This document shows, in pieces, positions 36,275 to 44,685 of a DNA stretch of 44,990 bases. Position 1 is the first letter of the stretch, and every line of letters starts with the position of its first letter. The stretch spans positions 1-44,990 of the forward strand of contig CANQYW010000011.1 in assembly GCA_947628185.1 (NCBI GenBank). Direction: 5' to 3'. The notes under the pieces were generated by a model that worked only from the letters and a program-made list of their open reading frames with translations, searched no databases and was not told where the DNA came from. A program made the translations under genes and the position numbers. Source of the DNA: an uncultured Oscillospiraceae bacterium (GTDB taxonomy: Bacteria; Bacillota; Clostridia; Oscillospirales; Oscillospiraceae).

Positions 36275-37108
36275 ATGAAACACATATACTTAAACCTAAA
36301 GCGTTTCGATACCCCGGTGGAGCTGGGCGGCGTCAACCGCCTGGCGCCGGTGGCGGAGTGGGGCCGGGCCGTTGTCACCGGCACCCAGGAGGCACTTCGG
36401 AAATATGACCCCGAGAAGGTGGAGTTCGTCCAGTACCTGCCGGAGGCGCATCTTTTGAGCGCCGTCGCGGCGAGGACCCCCGGCAGTCCCGTGAAACTGG
36501 GCTCCCAGGGCGTCTACCGCATGGACACTTCAGTCGGCGGGAACTTCGGCGCGTTTACAACGAATAGGACCGCCAACATCGTGAAGGCCATGGGGTGCGA
36601 GTCCACCCTCATCGGCCACTGCGAGGAGCGCAACGACAAGAAGGGCGTCCTACAGGAGGCGGGCGTCACGGACACTGCCGCCGTAAACAGGATATTGAAT
36701 CAGGAGGTCCTCCGGGCCCAGGCCGCCGGCCTCACCGTCCTCTACTGCATCGGCGAGACCAGCGAGGAGCAGCCGGAGTGGGAGAAGGTGCTGGGCGAGC
36801 AGCTTGACATCGGTCTCCAGGGGGCGGATAAGTCCCGGGTGGTCATAGGTTACGAGCCCGTCTGGTCCATCGGCCCCGGCAAGACCCCGGCGGGGAGAGA
36901 GTACATTCAGAAGATCGCGAGATTCGTAAAGGACCGCTGCGGCTGTGACGTGGTTTACGGCGGCGGCCTCAAGGCGGACAACGCCGCGATGCTCGCCTCC
37001 ATCCCGGAGATCGACGGCGGCCTCATCGCCCTCACACGTTTCACCGGCGAGATAGGATTTTACCCGGAGGAGTACCTTGAGATAATAGGGCTCTACCTGG
37101 GAGAATGA
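36275..37108 (+). CDS. Triosephosphate isomerase, divergent
   Basis: A 277-residue TIM-barrel isomerase. Catalytic residues are kept but surrounding motifs are altered: Asn and Lys in LNLKRF (usual NWKMN), His in IGHCEERN (usual GHSERR), Glu in YEPVWSIGPGKTP (usual AYEPVWAIGTGK) and YGGGLKADN (usual YGGSV). It is about 25 residues longer than standard TpiA. It may interconvert DHAP and glyceraldehyde 3-phosphate from the upstream aldolase, or be a paralogue acting on a longer phosphoketose such as an erythrulose phosphate. GGAGG precedes the ATG. The 12- and 9-bp gaps on either side put it firmly inside the operon. Confidence 0.85.
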   Translation: MKHIYLNLKRFDTPVELGGVNRLAPVAEWGRAVVTGTQEALRKYDPEKVEFVQYLPEAHLLSAVAARTPGSPVKLGSQGVYRMDTSVGGNFGAFTTNRTANIVKAMGCESTLIGHCEERNDKKGVLQEAGVTDTAAVNRILNQEVLRAQAAGLTVLYCIGETSEEQPEWEKVLGEQLDIGLQGADKSRVVIGYEPVWSIGPGKTPAGREYIQKIARFVKDRCGCDVVYGGGLKADNAAMLASIPEIDGGLIALTRFTGEIGFYPEEYLEIIGLYLGE

Positions 37109-37117
37109 GGAGGGGAC

Positions 37118-38620
37118 ATGAAACATTTCGAGTTTGAGTACGGCCAGGGCACCATGGGCGCGGATCTGCCGGACAGCACCGACGTCTTCATCCCCGGCGA
37201 GACCGTGCCGGATCCGCCCTGCCTCCCCCAGGACTGGGACAGCCTCTATAACGCGACGCTCGAGAGCGTCCGCAACCCCATCGGCATGAAACCCCTTCGG
37301 GAGCTTGCCGCCCCGGGGAAGACGGTCGTCATAGTCATACCGGACATCGTAAAGGGCGGCTGCCAGCCCACGAGCCACCGGAAGGTATCCATCCGGGTGG
37401 TCCTCGACGAGCTCTACGCCGGGGGCGTGGAGAAAAAGGACATTCTGCTCCTCTTCTCCAACGGCCTGCACCCGAGAGCCACCGTCAGCGAGGCCCGGGA
37501 GATACTGGGGGATGAGCTCTTTAATGAGTTCTACTGGACCCACCAGATAACGAGCCACGACAGCGAGGACTATGACCACCTTGTGGACCTGGGTTGCACC
37601 GCCCGGGGCGACAGGGTCATAATGAATAAGTACGTCTACGACTGCGACATACCCATCCTCATCGGCCACACCCAGGGCAACCCCTACGGCGGCTACTCCG
37701 GCGGCTACAAGCACTGCGCCACGGGTATCACCCACTGGCGGAGCATAGCCACCCACCACGTCCCCGACGTGATGCACCGCCCGGACTTCACCCCCGTCTC
37801 CGGCAAGAGCCTCATGCGGACGAAGTTCGACGAGATCGGTATGCTCATGGAGGAGAAGATGGGCCACCCCTTCTTCTGCTGCGACGCGGTTCTCGACACC
37901 AAGAGCCGCCAGATCGCCATATTCTCCGGCTACGCCAAGGAGATGATGCCCGCCTCCTGGGAGGTCGCCGACAAACGCACATACGTCCACTGGGCGGAGA
38001 AGAAGTATGACGTCCTGGTCTTCGGCATGCCCCAGAGTTTCCACTACGGCAACGGCATGGGCACCAACCCCATTCAGATGATGCAGGCCCTCTCGGCGCA
38101 GGTCATCCGCCACAAGAGGATAATGAAGGAGAACTGCGTCATAATCTGCTCCTCCATCTGCAACGGCTACTTCCACGACGAGCGCTGGCCCTATCTCCGG
38201 GAGCTCTATGAGATGTTCCAGCACGACTACATGAACATCCTCCCCGACATGAATAGGTACGGCGAGTACTTCGCCACGAACCCCGAGTATATTAGGAAGT
38301 ACCGTTTCTGCAACGCCTTCCACCCCTTCCACGGTTTCTCCATGATGAGCTGCGGCCATATAGCCGAGATGAACACCGCCGCCATCTACATCGTGGGTGC
38401 CCAGGAGCCGGGTATCGCGAGGGGAATGGGTCTCAAGACCCGGGCCACATTCGAGGAGGCTCTGGAGGACGCGAAACGGAAATTCGTGGGTCCCGACCCC
38501 AATATACTGGCGCTGCCCCGCACCTTCAAGACTGCCGCCGTCCACCTCTGCATGAAGGACCCGGCGCTTGACAGCGTTGACGAGCGCGGCAATACCCCGG
38601 GGGGCTGTGGGGGCTGCTGA
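37118..38620 (+). CDS. LarA-like (nickel-pincer racemase family) protein
   Basis: A 500-residue protein of the LarA/DUF2088 family, whose founder racemises lactate with a nickel-pincer nucleotide. PDIVKGG near 70 has the Asp but Lys for the usual Arg; GLHPRAT near 111 keeps His; IGHTQGNPYGGYSGGYKH near 185-202 keeps the second His and the cofactor-linking Lys; THHVPDVMHRPDF near 208-220 has candidate His. The usual YQAxK motif reads IQMMQA, so Tyr and Lys are absent. The tail ends CGGC. Relatives work on other 2-hydroxy acids. LarB, LarC and LarE, which make the cofactor, are not in this window. It sits right behind a glycolytic trio, 9 bp downstream. Confidence 0.78.
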   Translation: MKHFEFEYGQGTMGADLPDSTDVFIPGETVPDPPCLPQDWDSLYNATLESVRNPIGMKPLRELAAPGKTVVIVIPDIVKGGCQPTSHRKVSIRVVLDELYAGGVEKKDILLLFSNGLHPRATVSEAREILGDELFNEFYWTHQITSHDSEDYDHLVDLGCTARGDRVIMNKYVYDCDIPILIGHTQGNPYGGYSGGYKHCATGITHWRSIATHHVPDVMHRPDFTPVSGKSLMRTKFDEIGMLMEEKMGHPFFCCDAVLDTKSRQIAIFSGYAKEMMPASWEVADKRTYVHWAEKKYDVLVFGMPQSFHYGNGMGTNPIQMMQALSAQVIRHKRIMKENCVIICSSICNGYFHDERWPYLRELYEMFQHDYMNILPDMNRYGEYFATNPEYIRKYRFCNAFHPFHGFSMMSCGHIAEMNTAAIYIVGAQEPGIARGMGLKTRATFEEALEDAKRKFVGPDPNILALPRTFKTAAVHLCMKDPALDSVDERGNTPGGCGGC

Positions 38621-38622
38621 GC

Positions 38623-38642
38623 GGACCCCCGGAGAGGGGGGC
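38623..38642 (+). other. GC-rich hairpin between LarA-like and ABC genes
   Basis: GGACCCCC and GGGGGGCC pair around a GGAGA loop directly after the LarA-like stop codon. No T-run follows, so partial termination or RNA protection is more likely than full termination. Confidence 0.6.
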
Positions 38643-38685
38643 CGGAGGAACGATCAGCAATTCCCATTTGATATACCCAAATACT

Positions 38686-39495
38686 ATGAAAGAGAGTGAT
38701 GAAAAGTTGAAAGGAACTAAGAAGAAAATTACCATCAGCAACAAAGTATGGCTGCTCATCTCCTTCCTGGCCGCCATACTGGTCTGGTTCCTGCTCTCCC
38801 TCGGAGAGTCTACCGGACGTAGTTTCCCCTTCATCCAGCACACCTTCTTTGAGGCGATCCCTCTCATGGCTGTCGAGCGTAACGCCCTGTGGGGAGACTT
38901 CGCCAGCTCCATGATATGCGTCGCGGCGGGCTTTGCCCTGGGCTTTATCACCGCGGTGCCTGTCGCCTTCCTCATGGCCTGGTATGTGCCCGTGCGGAAG
39001 ATAATCGAGCCCTGGATAAACTTCATCCGTAACATCCCCGCCCTCGCCTACGCGCCCCTTATAGTCATCATGGTGGGCGTCGGCAAGAAGCCCGCTATAA
39101 TCCTCATCTGGATATGCACCTTCATGACCATGTGCATCACCATCTACGGCGGTATCCGGAACATAGATAACACCCTCGTCAAGGCGGCCAGGGTCCTGGG
39201 CGCCAACGATATGGACATCTTCTTCCGCATAACCCTCCCCGCCACCGTCCCCTTCATCATCACCGCCGTCCGCCTCGGCCTCGGCGCCGGCCTCACCACC
39301 CTTCTGGCCGCCGAGTCCACCGGCGCTCAAGCGGGTCTCGGCATGAGGATAAGGTCCCTCTCCGGGTCCTTTGAATCGGCCCCGATGCTCCTCTACATCA
39401 TCATCCTCGGCATTATCGGTCTCGTGCTCAACAAAATCGTCGATATAGTAGAAAGGAGGCTCACCTCATGGCAGGAGAAGAGAGAAGATCAGTAA
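38686..39495 (+). CDS. SsuC/TauC-type ABC transporter permease
   Basis: A 269-residue membrane subunit with about six helices. The EAA loop KAARVLGANDMDIFFRITLP (about residues 160-180) matches the SsuC/TauC/NrtB group that imports small anions such as sulfonates, nitrate or thiamine precursors. The chosen ATG at 38686 has only a weak site. TTG at 38707 (starting LKGTKKK) is an alternative, and the frame is open from 38668. It overlaps the ATPase gene by 28 bp. The unusual context, behind a LarA-like gene and before a hydrolase-like gene, points to a hydroxy acid or other small carboxylate rather than a sulfonate, by inference. Confidence 0.85.
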   Translation: MKESDEKLKGTKKKITISNKVWLLISFLAAILVWFLLSLGESTGRSFPFIQHTFFEAIPLMAVERNALWGDFASSMICVAAGFALGFITAVPVAFLMAWYVPVRKIIEPWINFIRNIPALAYAPLIVIMVGVGKKPAIILIWICTFMTMCITIYGGIRNIDNTLVKAARVLGANDMDIFFRITLPATVPFIITAVRLGLGAGLTTLLAAESTGAQAGLGMRIRSLSGSFESAPMLLYIIILGIIGLVLNKIVDIVERRLTSWQEKREDQ

Positions 39496-40262
39496 AGCTC
39501 CGCATTGATAACGTCAAGAAGGAGTACGTGGGAGAACACGGCACCACCATCGCCCTGAACGGCGTGACCCTGGACATAATGGAGAACGAGTTCATCTGCG
39601 TAGTCGGCCCCTCCGGCTGCGGCAAGTCCACGCTCCTGAATGTCCTGGCCGGCCTCCACGAGGCCACATCCGGCACCTGCTACCTGGACGGCGAGCCCAT
39701 TCACGGCACGGACGTCAAGCGCGGCGTGGTGTTCCAGCAGTACGCCCTCTTCCCCTGGCAGACCGTCATCCAGAACGTAATGTTCGGGCCCATGATGAAG
39801 AGGCTCCCCAAGGAGGAGTGCCTTGCCATCGCCCGGAAGTACATCAAGATGGTGGGCCTGGAGGACTTCGAGAACTCCTTCCCCAAGGAGCTCTCCGGCG
39901 GCATGAAACAGCGCGTGGCCATCGCCCGCGCCTACGCCAACAACCCCGAAGTGCTCCTCATGGATGAGCCCTTCGGCGCGCTGGACGCCCAGACCAGGGC
40001 CCAGCTCCAGTCCGAGCTCCTAAAGACCTGGGAGGAGGAGAAGAAGACCTGTTTCTTCATCACCCACGACGTGGACGAGGCTATACTCTTAGCCCAGCGC
40101 GTGGTCATAATGTCCGCCCGCCCCGGCCGCATAAAGAGGATCGTCCCCATCGACATCCCCTATCCCCGTGACCAGGGCACCAAGTCCGAGCCCGAGTTCA
40201 TGCGCCTCAAGGCGGAGATCTGGAACGAGGTCTATCAGGAGTACCTGGAAGTCCGCAAGTAA
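39468..40262 (+). CDS. SsuB/TauB-type ABC transporter ATPase
   Basis: A 264-residue ATPase. Walker A GPSGCGKSTL near residue 47, Q-loop VVFQQYALFPWQTV near 87, signature LSGGMKQRVAIARAY near 143, Walker B VLLMDEPFGALDAQT near 162 and switch His in FITHDVDEA near 198 are all intact. FPW after the Q-loop and the FGALD segment are typical of SsuB/TauB/NrtD proteins. AGGAGG inside the end of the permease gene precedes the ATG, so permease and ATPase are translationally linked. The C-terminal tail lacks the extra regulatory domain of sugar ATPases. Confidence 0.93.
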   Translation: MAGEERRSVKLRIDNVKKEYVGEHGTTIALNGVTLDIMENEFICVVGPSGCGKSTLLNVLAGLHEATSGTCYLDGEPIHGTDVKRGVVFQQYALFPWQTVIQNVMFGPMMKRLPKEECLAIARKYIKMVGLEDFENSFPKELSGGMKQRVAIARAYANNPEVLLMDEPFGALDAQTRAQLQSELLKTWEEEKKTCFFITHDVDEAILLAQRVVIMSARPGRIKRIVPIDIPYPRDQGTKSEPEFMRLKAEIWNEVYQEYLEVRK

Positions 40263-40331
40263 GCCCTATATATGTGCCTGACCGCGCAAGCGGAATACAT
40301 AACAGGTAAAATGAAAATTGGAGGAAAGAAA

Positions 40332-41333
40332 ATGAAAAAAATCATCGCAGTCATCCTCGTGGTGACAATGACCCTGGCCCTCTGCATCGGCCTCACCAGT
40401 TGCGGTGAGGAGTCCAGTGATGTGGACACCATCCGCGTCGGCTACATGGCCAACTACGCCTCCCTCTGGGCAGTCCTCACCGGTATCGAGAAGGGCTACT
40501 TCGCTGAGGAGAACCTGAAGGTCGAGCTCGTGGAGTTCGGTGACGGCGCCGCTGAGATCGCCGCCATGTCCAGCAACACCAGCGACCGCATCGACCTCGC
40601 CTACATCGGCAAGGGCGCCCACAGGCTCTGCATCATCGGCCAGGCCATCATCTTCGCCCCCAGCTCCGTCCACACCTCCGATAAGCTCGTCTGCGCCAAG
40701 GACTCCGGCATCCAGTCCGTGAACGACCTCAAGGGCAAGAAGATCGGCTACTCCGCCGGCTCCTCCTCTGAGACCACCATGAACGGCGCTCTGGCCGCCG
40801 CCGGCCTCACCCTTGACGATGTCCAGGCCTTCAACCTCGAGCCCGCCAACATCGTCCCCGCCATGGTCTCCGGCGATATCGACGTCGCCGTCACCTGGAA
40901 CCCCTACAGCTCCAACTGCCTTGCCCAGTGCGAGGGCTCCTACGAGATAGAGTTCTCCGACGGCTCCACCAACATGTCCAGCTGGATCTGCCTGCCCAGC
41001 TATGCCGAGCAGAACCATGACCTCCTGGTCCGTTACACCCGCGCCCTCTACAAGGCCATGGACTACGGCTCCGATCCCGACCACGCCGACGAGGTCGCCG
41101 GTTGGTGCGCCAACCAGACCAAGACCTCCAAGGACTCCAACCTCACTCAGTGGGGCGACGCCCATTGGTTCAACAAGTCCGAGGTCAAGGCCGCTCTTGA
41201 CGACGGCACCATGAAGACCTATTATGAGGGTGTTCAGAACGACATGCTGGCCGCCGGCAATATCACCGAGGCCGAGAAGAAGGATTCCTCCGAGTGGGTC
41301 CTCTACGACATCATGAACGAGGCCATGAAATAA
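40332..41333 (+). CDS. SsuA/NMT1-type substrate-binding lipoprotein
   Basis: A 333-residue lipoprotein of the SsuA/TauA/ThiY (NMT1) type. The signal peptide MKKIIAVILVVTMTLALC ends in a lipobox LTSC. VGYMANYASLWAVLTGIEKGYF and the KDLKGKKIGY-type segment (NDLKGKKIGYSAGS) are family hallmarks. Start at 40332 follows GGAGG; the frame extends 20 codons upstream. Codon bias toward C-ending codons suggests abundant expression. It completes a permease/ATPase/binding-protein set. The ligand is not deducible; relatives bind taurine, alkanesulfonates, nitrate or pyrimidines. Confidence 0.9.
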   Translation: MKKIIAVILVVTMTLALCIGLTSCGEESSDVDTIRVGYMANYASLWAVLTGIEKGYFAEENLKVELVEFGDGAAEIAAMSSNTSDRIDLAYIGKGAHRLCIIGQAIIFAPSSVHTSDKLVCAKDSGIQSVNDLKGKKIGYSAGSSSETTMNGALAAAGLTLDDVQAFNLEPANIVPAMVSGDIDVAVTWNPYSSNCLAQCEGSYEIEFSDGSTNMSSWICLPSYAEQNHDLLVRYTRALYKAMDYGSDPDHADEVAGWCANQTKTSKDSNLTQWGDAHWFNKSEVKAALDDGTMKTYYEGVQNDMLAAGNITEAEKKDSSEWVLYDIMNEAMK

Positions 41334-41368
41334 GCCTCACCCCTCAAACAAAGCGTAAGAAAAGATCC

Positions 41369-41397
41369 GGAAGGGCCCTGCTCGTCAGGGCCCTTCC
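41369..41397 (+). other. GC-rich hairpin before the DUF4838 gene
   Basis: GGAAGGGCCCTG (41369-41380) and CAGGGCCCTTCC (41386-41397) form a perfect 12-bp stem with a 5-nt loop. CTATGACAC follows, so there is no T-run. It lies 36 bp after the binding-protein stop and 41 bp before the next gene, a third example in the window of this layout after a highly expressed gene. Confidence 0.7.
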
Positions 41398-41437
41398 CTA
41401 TGACACAAAATTCGTGATTAACACGGGAGGCACAGGC

Positions 41438-43294
41438 GTGAAAGTACTCACAAATGGACCACAGGATATCGTCTCGGCGTTCGCCGCCGAGGAGCTCAAG
41501 AGCTATCTTGAGCGGATGCTGCCCCAGGAGGGGCAAATATATATCGCCCTTGAGGCCGGGGACAGCTCCGGCCCGGGCGCGGTGGAGAGTTTTCGCGTGA
41601 GCCTCACGCCCACGGGCGGCAGTATCTCCGCCTCCGTGCCGAGGGCGCTGCTGACGGGCGTATATGACGCCCTCCGGCGGCTCGGGTGCCGTTTCCTGGC
41701 CCCAGGGCGGGAGAACGAGCTGGTGCCGGAGATAGAGCCGGGGGACCTCCAGCTCCACTACGAGCACACCGCGTCCTTCGCGCAGCGCGGCGTGTGCATC
41801 GAGGGGGCGGACTCCCGGGAGAACATCTTAAACTTCATTGATTGGCTGCCCAAGGCCGGTTTCAACAGCTTTTTCCTACAATTTAAGTCCCCGTACATAT
41901 TCCTGGCCCGCTGGTACGAGCACCGGGGCAATCCCACGCTGCCGCCGGAGCCCTACACCAAGGGGGACGCGGTGGAGGACATGCTGGCGGCCCAGAGGGA
42001 GCTGCGCCGGCGGGGCATACTGCTCCACAAGGCCGGTCACGGCTGGACGGGGGAGGTGCTGGGGTTTGACGCCCTGACCTGGGATAAGTCCGCGCCCCTC
42101 GCGGAGGACCACAGGGCCCTCGCTGCGATGGTGGGGGGCGAGAGGGGACTCTTTATGGGCATCCCGGCGGACACGAACCTCTGCCTCTCAAATCCCGAGG
42201 CGGTGGACAAGTTCGCGAACCTCGTACTTGAGTACGCCAGGGAGAATTCGGACATGGACTACCTCCACATCTGGCTGGCCGACGAGTACAATAACGTCTG
42301 CGAGTGCCCGGAGTGCCGGAAGTCCACGCCCTCCGACCAGTACGTGGCGCTCCTCAACGAGATCGACAGGCGCCTCACCGCCGAGGGCCTCAGGACCCGG
42401 ATAGCGTTCCTCCTCTACCAGGAGCTCCTCTGGCCGCCGGTGCGGGAGAGACTTATAAATCCCGACCGTTTCGTCCTGATGTTCGCCCCCATAAGCCGCT
42501 CATTTGCCGGTTCCTACGGCGAGCCCGGAGGGAGACCTCTCCCGGAGTACCGTCGGAACAAGATTCGCCTCCCGGTGGACCTGGGGGAGAACCTTGACTT
42601 CCTGCGGGGCTGGCAGAGGGTATTTGAGGGCGCGAGTTTCGTCTACGACTACCCCCTGGGCCGGGCACACTACGGGGACGTGAGCTACGTCCACATGGCC
42701 CGGGTGATAGGCGGGGACATCCTGAGGCTCCGTGACCTGGGCCTCGGCGGGTACATGAGTTGCCAGGAACTGAGGGCGGGACTACCCAACTTCCTCCCAA
42801 ATTACGTCATGGGCAGGACGCTCCTTGATGAGTCGGCGGACACGGAGGCGGTCATTGAGGAGTACATCCGCGCCGCCTACGGCGAGGGCTGGGAGACCGC
42901 CAGGGACTACCTATTCGGCCTCTCGGACCTGGAGGCGGCGGACTACATAAACGGCAACGGCCCCCGGGTGGACCCCGCAATGGCCGCCCGCTTTGAGGCG
43001 ATGCTGGACCTCACACGCCGCTATGAGGGGCGGATACGGGAGCTCTTCGCCGGGTCCCGGGGCGTCTCCCGGGGCTATTGGGAGAGACTTCAGTATTTAA
43101 CGGAGTATGTCAAGCTATTCGCCGGGGCGCTATTGGCACTGGCCTCCGGCGACGCGCCGGAGAGCCGACGCCTCTACGGTGAGTTTGCGAAGTTTATCCG
43201 GGAGAATGAGCTAAACTTCCAACCCTGGCTCGACGTCTACAGGGTGCTGGAGGTCACAGGCAAGTATACGGGCCTTGAGTTCCCGGAGGAGTAA
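41438..43294 (+). CDS. DUF4838-like cytosolic protein, glycosidase-like
   Basis: A 618-residue protein with no signal peptide. The N-terminal part (residues 1-110) with AAEELKSYLERML and GVYDALRRLGCRFLAPG resembles the alpha-glucuronidase/GH20-type N-terminal domain that often precedes DUF4838. The DUF4838 core includes YLHIWLADEYNNVCECPEC (near 270-288), LNEIDRRLTAEGLRTRIAFL, and YDYPLGRAHYGDVSYVHMA. Its chemistry is unproven; relatives are placed near glycosidases. Start is GTG at 41438 because GGGAGG lies 7 nt upstream; the open frame extends 48 codons further. It closes the cluster and ends at a terminator. Intracellular action on an imported compound is inferred. Confidence 0.75.
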   Translation: MKVLTNGPQDIVSAFAAEELKSYLERMLPQEGQIYIALEAGDSSGPGAVESFRVSLTPTGGSISASVPRALLTGVYDALRRLGCRFLAPGRENELVPEIEPGDLQLHYEHTASFAQRGVCIEGADSRENILNFIDWLPKAGFNSFFLQFKSPYIFLARWYEHRGNPTLPPEPYTKGDAVEDMLAAQRELRRRGILLHKAGHGWTGEVLGFDALTWDKSAPLAEDHRALAAMVGGERGLFMGIPADTNLCLSNPEAVDKFANLVLEYARENSDMDYLHIWLADEYNNVCECPECRKSTPSDQYVALLNEIDRRLTAEGLRTRIAFLLYQELLWPPVRERLINPDRFVLMFAPISRSFAGSYGEPGGRPLPEYRRNKIRLPVDLGENLDFLRGWQRVFEGASFVYDYPLGRAHYGDVSYVHMARVIGGDILRLRDLGLGGYMSCQELRAGLPNFLPNYVMGRTLLDESADTEAVIEEYIRAAYGEGWETARDYLFGLSDLEAADYINGNGPRVDPAMAARFEAMLDLTRRYEGRIRELFAGSRGVSRGYWERLQYLTEYVKLFAGALLALASGDAPESRRLYGEFAKFIRENELNFQPWLDVYRVLEVTGKYTGLEFPEE

Positions 43295-43315
43295 ATAAAA
43301 AAGAGCAAAATAATA

Positions 43316-43346
43316 CCTCGGGAGAGCATTAAAACTTCTCCCGAGG
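43316..43346. terminator. Bidirectional terminator
   Basis: CCTCGGGAGA (43316-43325) and TCTCCCGAGG (43337-43346) form a perfect 10-bp stem. CATTTATT follows on the plus strand, and TATTATTTTGCTCTTTTTT on the minus strand. It ends both the DUF4838 cluster and the convergent oadB transcript. Confidence 0.85.
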
Positions 43347-43366
43347 CATTTATTATGGAGTTACGA

Positions 43367-44674
43367 TCAGCCGAAGACCTTGATGAGGAACCCGGCGGCT
43401 ATAGCGGAGCCGATGACGCCGGCCACGTTGGGGCCCATGGCGTGCATGAGGAGGAAGTTGCCGGGGTTGGCTTTCTGGCCCTCCATCTGGCTGACGCGGG
43501 CCGCCATGGGGACGGCGGAGACGCCGGCGGAGCCGATGAGGGGGTTGATCTTCCCGCCGGAGAGCTTATACATGATCTTGCCCACGATAAGGCCGCCGAC
43601 GGTGGAGAAACAGAAGGCCGTGAGGCCCAGGACGATTATCATGATGGTCCTGAGGGTGAGGAACCGGACGGCCACGGTGGTGGCGCCCACGCTTATGCCC
43701 AGGAACAGGGTGACGATGTTCATGAGGCCGTTCTGGGCGGTGTCGGAGAGCCTCTCGGTGACGCCCGTCTCACGCAGGAGGTTGCCGAACATCAGGGAGC
43801 CGATGAGCGGGGCGGTGGAGGGGACAAGGAGGATGACGAAAGCGGCCACAAGGATGGGGAACACTATCTTCTCGCTCTTTGAGACCTCGCGGGCCTGCTC
43901 CATCTTGACGGACCGCTCCTTCTCGGTGGTGAGCGCCCGCATGATGGGCGGCTGGATCATGGGTATGAGGGCCATGTAGCTGTAGGCGGCGATGGCGATG
44001 GGGCCGAGGAGCGCGGGGGCCAAGAGCGTCGTCGTGTATATCGCCGTGGGTCCGTCCGCGCCGCCGATTATACCGATGGACGCGGCCTCGTTACCGGTAA
44101 AGCCCAGGAGCACCGCTCCGAAGAAGGCGAAGAACACGCCGAACTGGGCCGCGGCGCCGAGAATAAAGCTCTTGGGGCTGGCGATGAGGGGACCGAAGTC
44201 CGTCATTGCGCCGACGCCCATGAAGATGAGGCAGGGATAGATGCCGGCCTTGACGCCGATGTAGAGGATGTCCAGGAGGCCGCCGTGGTGGATGATGTCG
44301 GTGAAACTAAGTTCCTCGATTATCTCAGGCTCCGCGGCGTCCGCGGGCAGGGAGGCCACGTAGTCCTCGTAGCTTATTACTTTGCTGTTCTCAGTGTCGT
44401 AGAGGATGGCGTCGTTGGCGGCGTCGTAGGGGCACTCGTAGACGTAGGCGTCCCACATGGGCATGTGGTAGAGCCCAGCGCCGGGGAGGTTCGTCAGGAG
44501 ACACCCGAAGGCTATGCCCACCAGGAGCAGGGGCTCAAACTTTTTCTTTATGCCGAGGTAGAGTAGTACAAAGGCCACCAGGATCATTATGAGGTATTTC
44601 CATCCGCCGTCGGAGAAGAAACGGACGAACCCCGAGTCCATCAGCAGGCCCTTTAAGGTTCCTAATACGTCCAT
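43367..44674 (-). CDS. oadB: Sodium-translocating decarboxylase beta subunit
   Basis: A 435-residue membrane subunit of the oxaloacetate/glutaconyl-CoA/methylmalonyl-CoA decarboxylase family, which couples removal of CO2 from carboxybiotin to Na+ export. GIIGGADGPTAIYTTTLLAP (around residue 215) holds the conserved Asp of the ion pathway, and about nine further hydrophobic stretches follow. AAGGAGG precedes the ATG. It lies 11 bp downstream of the biotin-carrier gene. The specific decarboxylase (oxaloacetate, glutaconyl-CoA or methylmalonyl-CoA) depends on the alpha subunit outside the window. Confidence 0.94.
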   Translation of the reverse strand: MDVLGTLKGLLMDSGFVRFFSDGGWKYLIMILVAFVLLYLGIKKKFEPLLLVGIAFGCLLTNLPGAGLYHMPMWDAYVYECPYDAANDAILYDTENSKVISYEDYVASLPADAAEPEIIEELSFTDIIHHGGLLDILYIGVKAGIYPCLIFMGVGAMTDFGPLIASPKSFILGAAAQFGVFFAFFGAVLLGFTGNEAASIGIIGGADGPTAIYTTTLLAPALLGPIAIAAYSYMALIPMIQPPIMRALTTEKERSVKMEQAREVSKSEKIVFPILVAAFVILLVPSTAPLIGSLMFGNLLRETGVTERLSDTAQNGLMNIVTLFLGISVGATTVAVRFLTLRTIMIIVLGLTAFCFSTVGGLIVGKIMYKLSGGKINPLIGSAGVSAVPMAARVSQMEGQKANPGNFLLMHAMGPNVAGVIGSAIAAGFLIKVFG

Positions 44675-44685
44675 GTGTATCCTCC

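Noticed and set aside
40272-40331. Longer start of the SsuA-like lipoprotein
   Set aside because: It would place 20 polar residues before the signal peptide; the GGAGG-preceded ATG at 40332 begins a standard lipoprotein signal.
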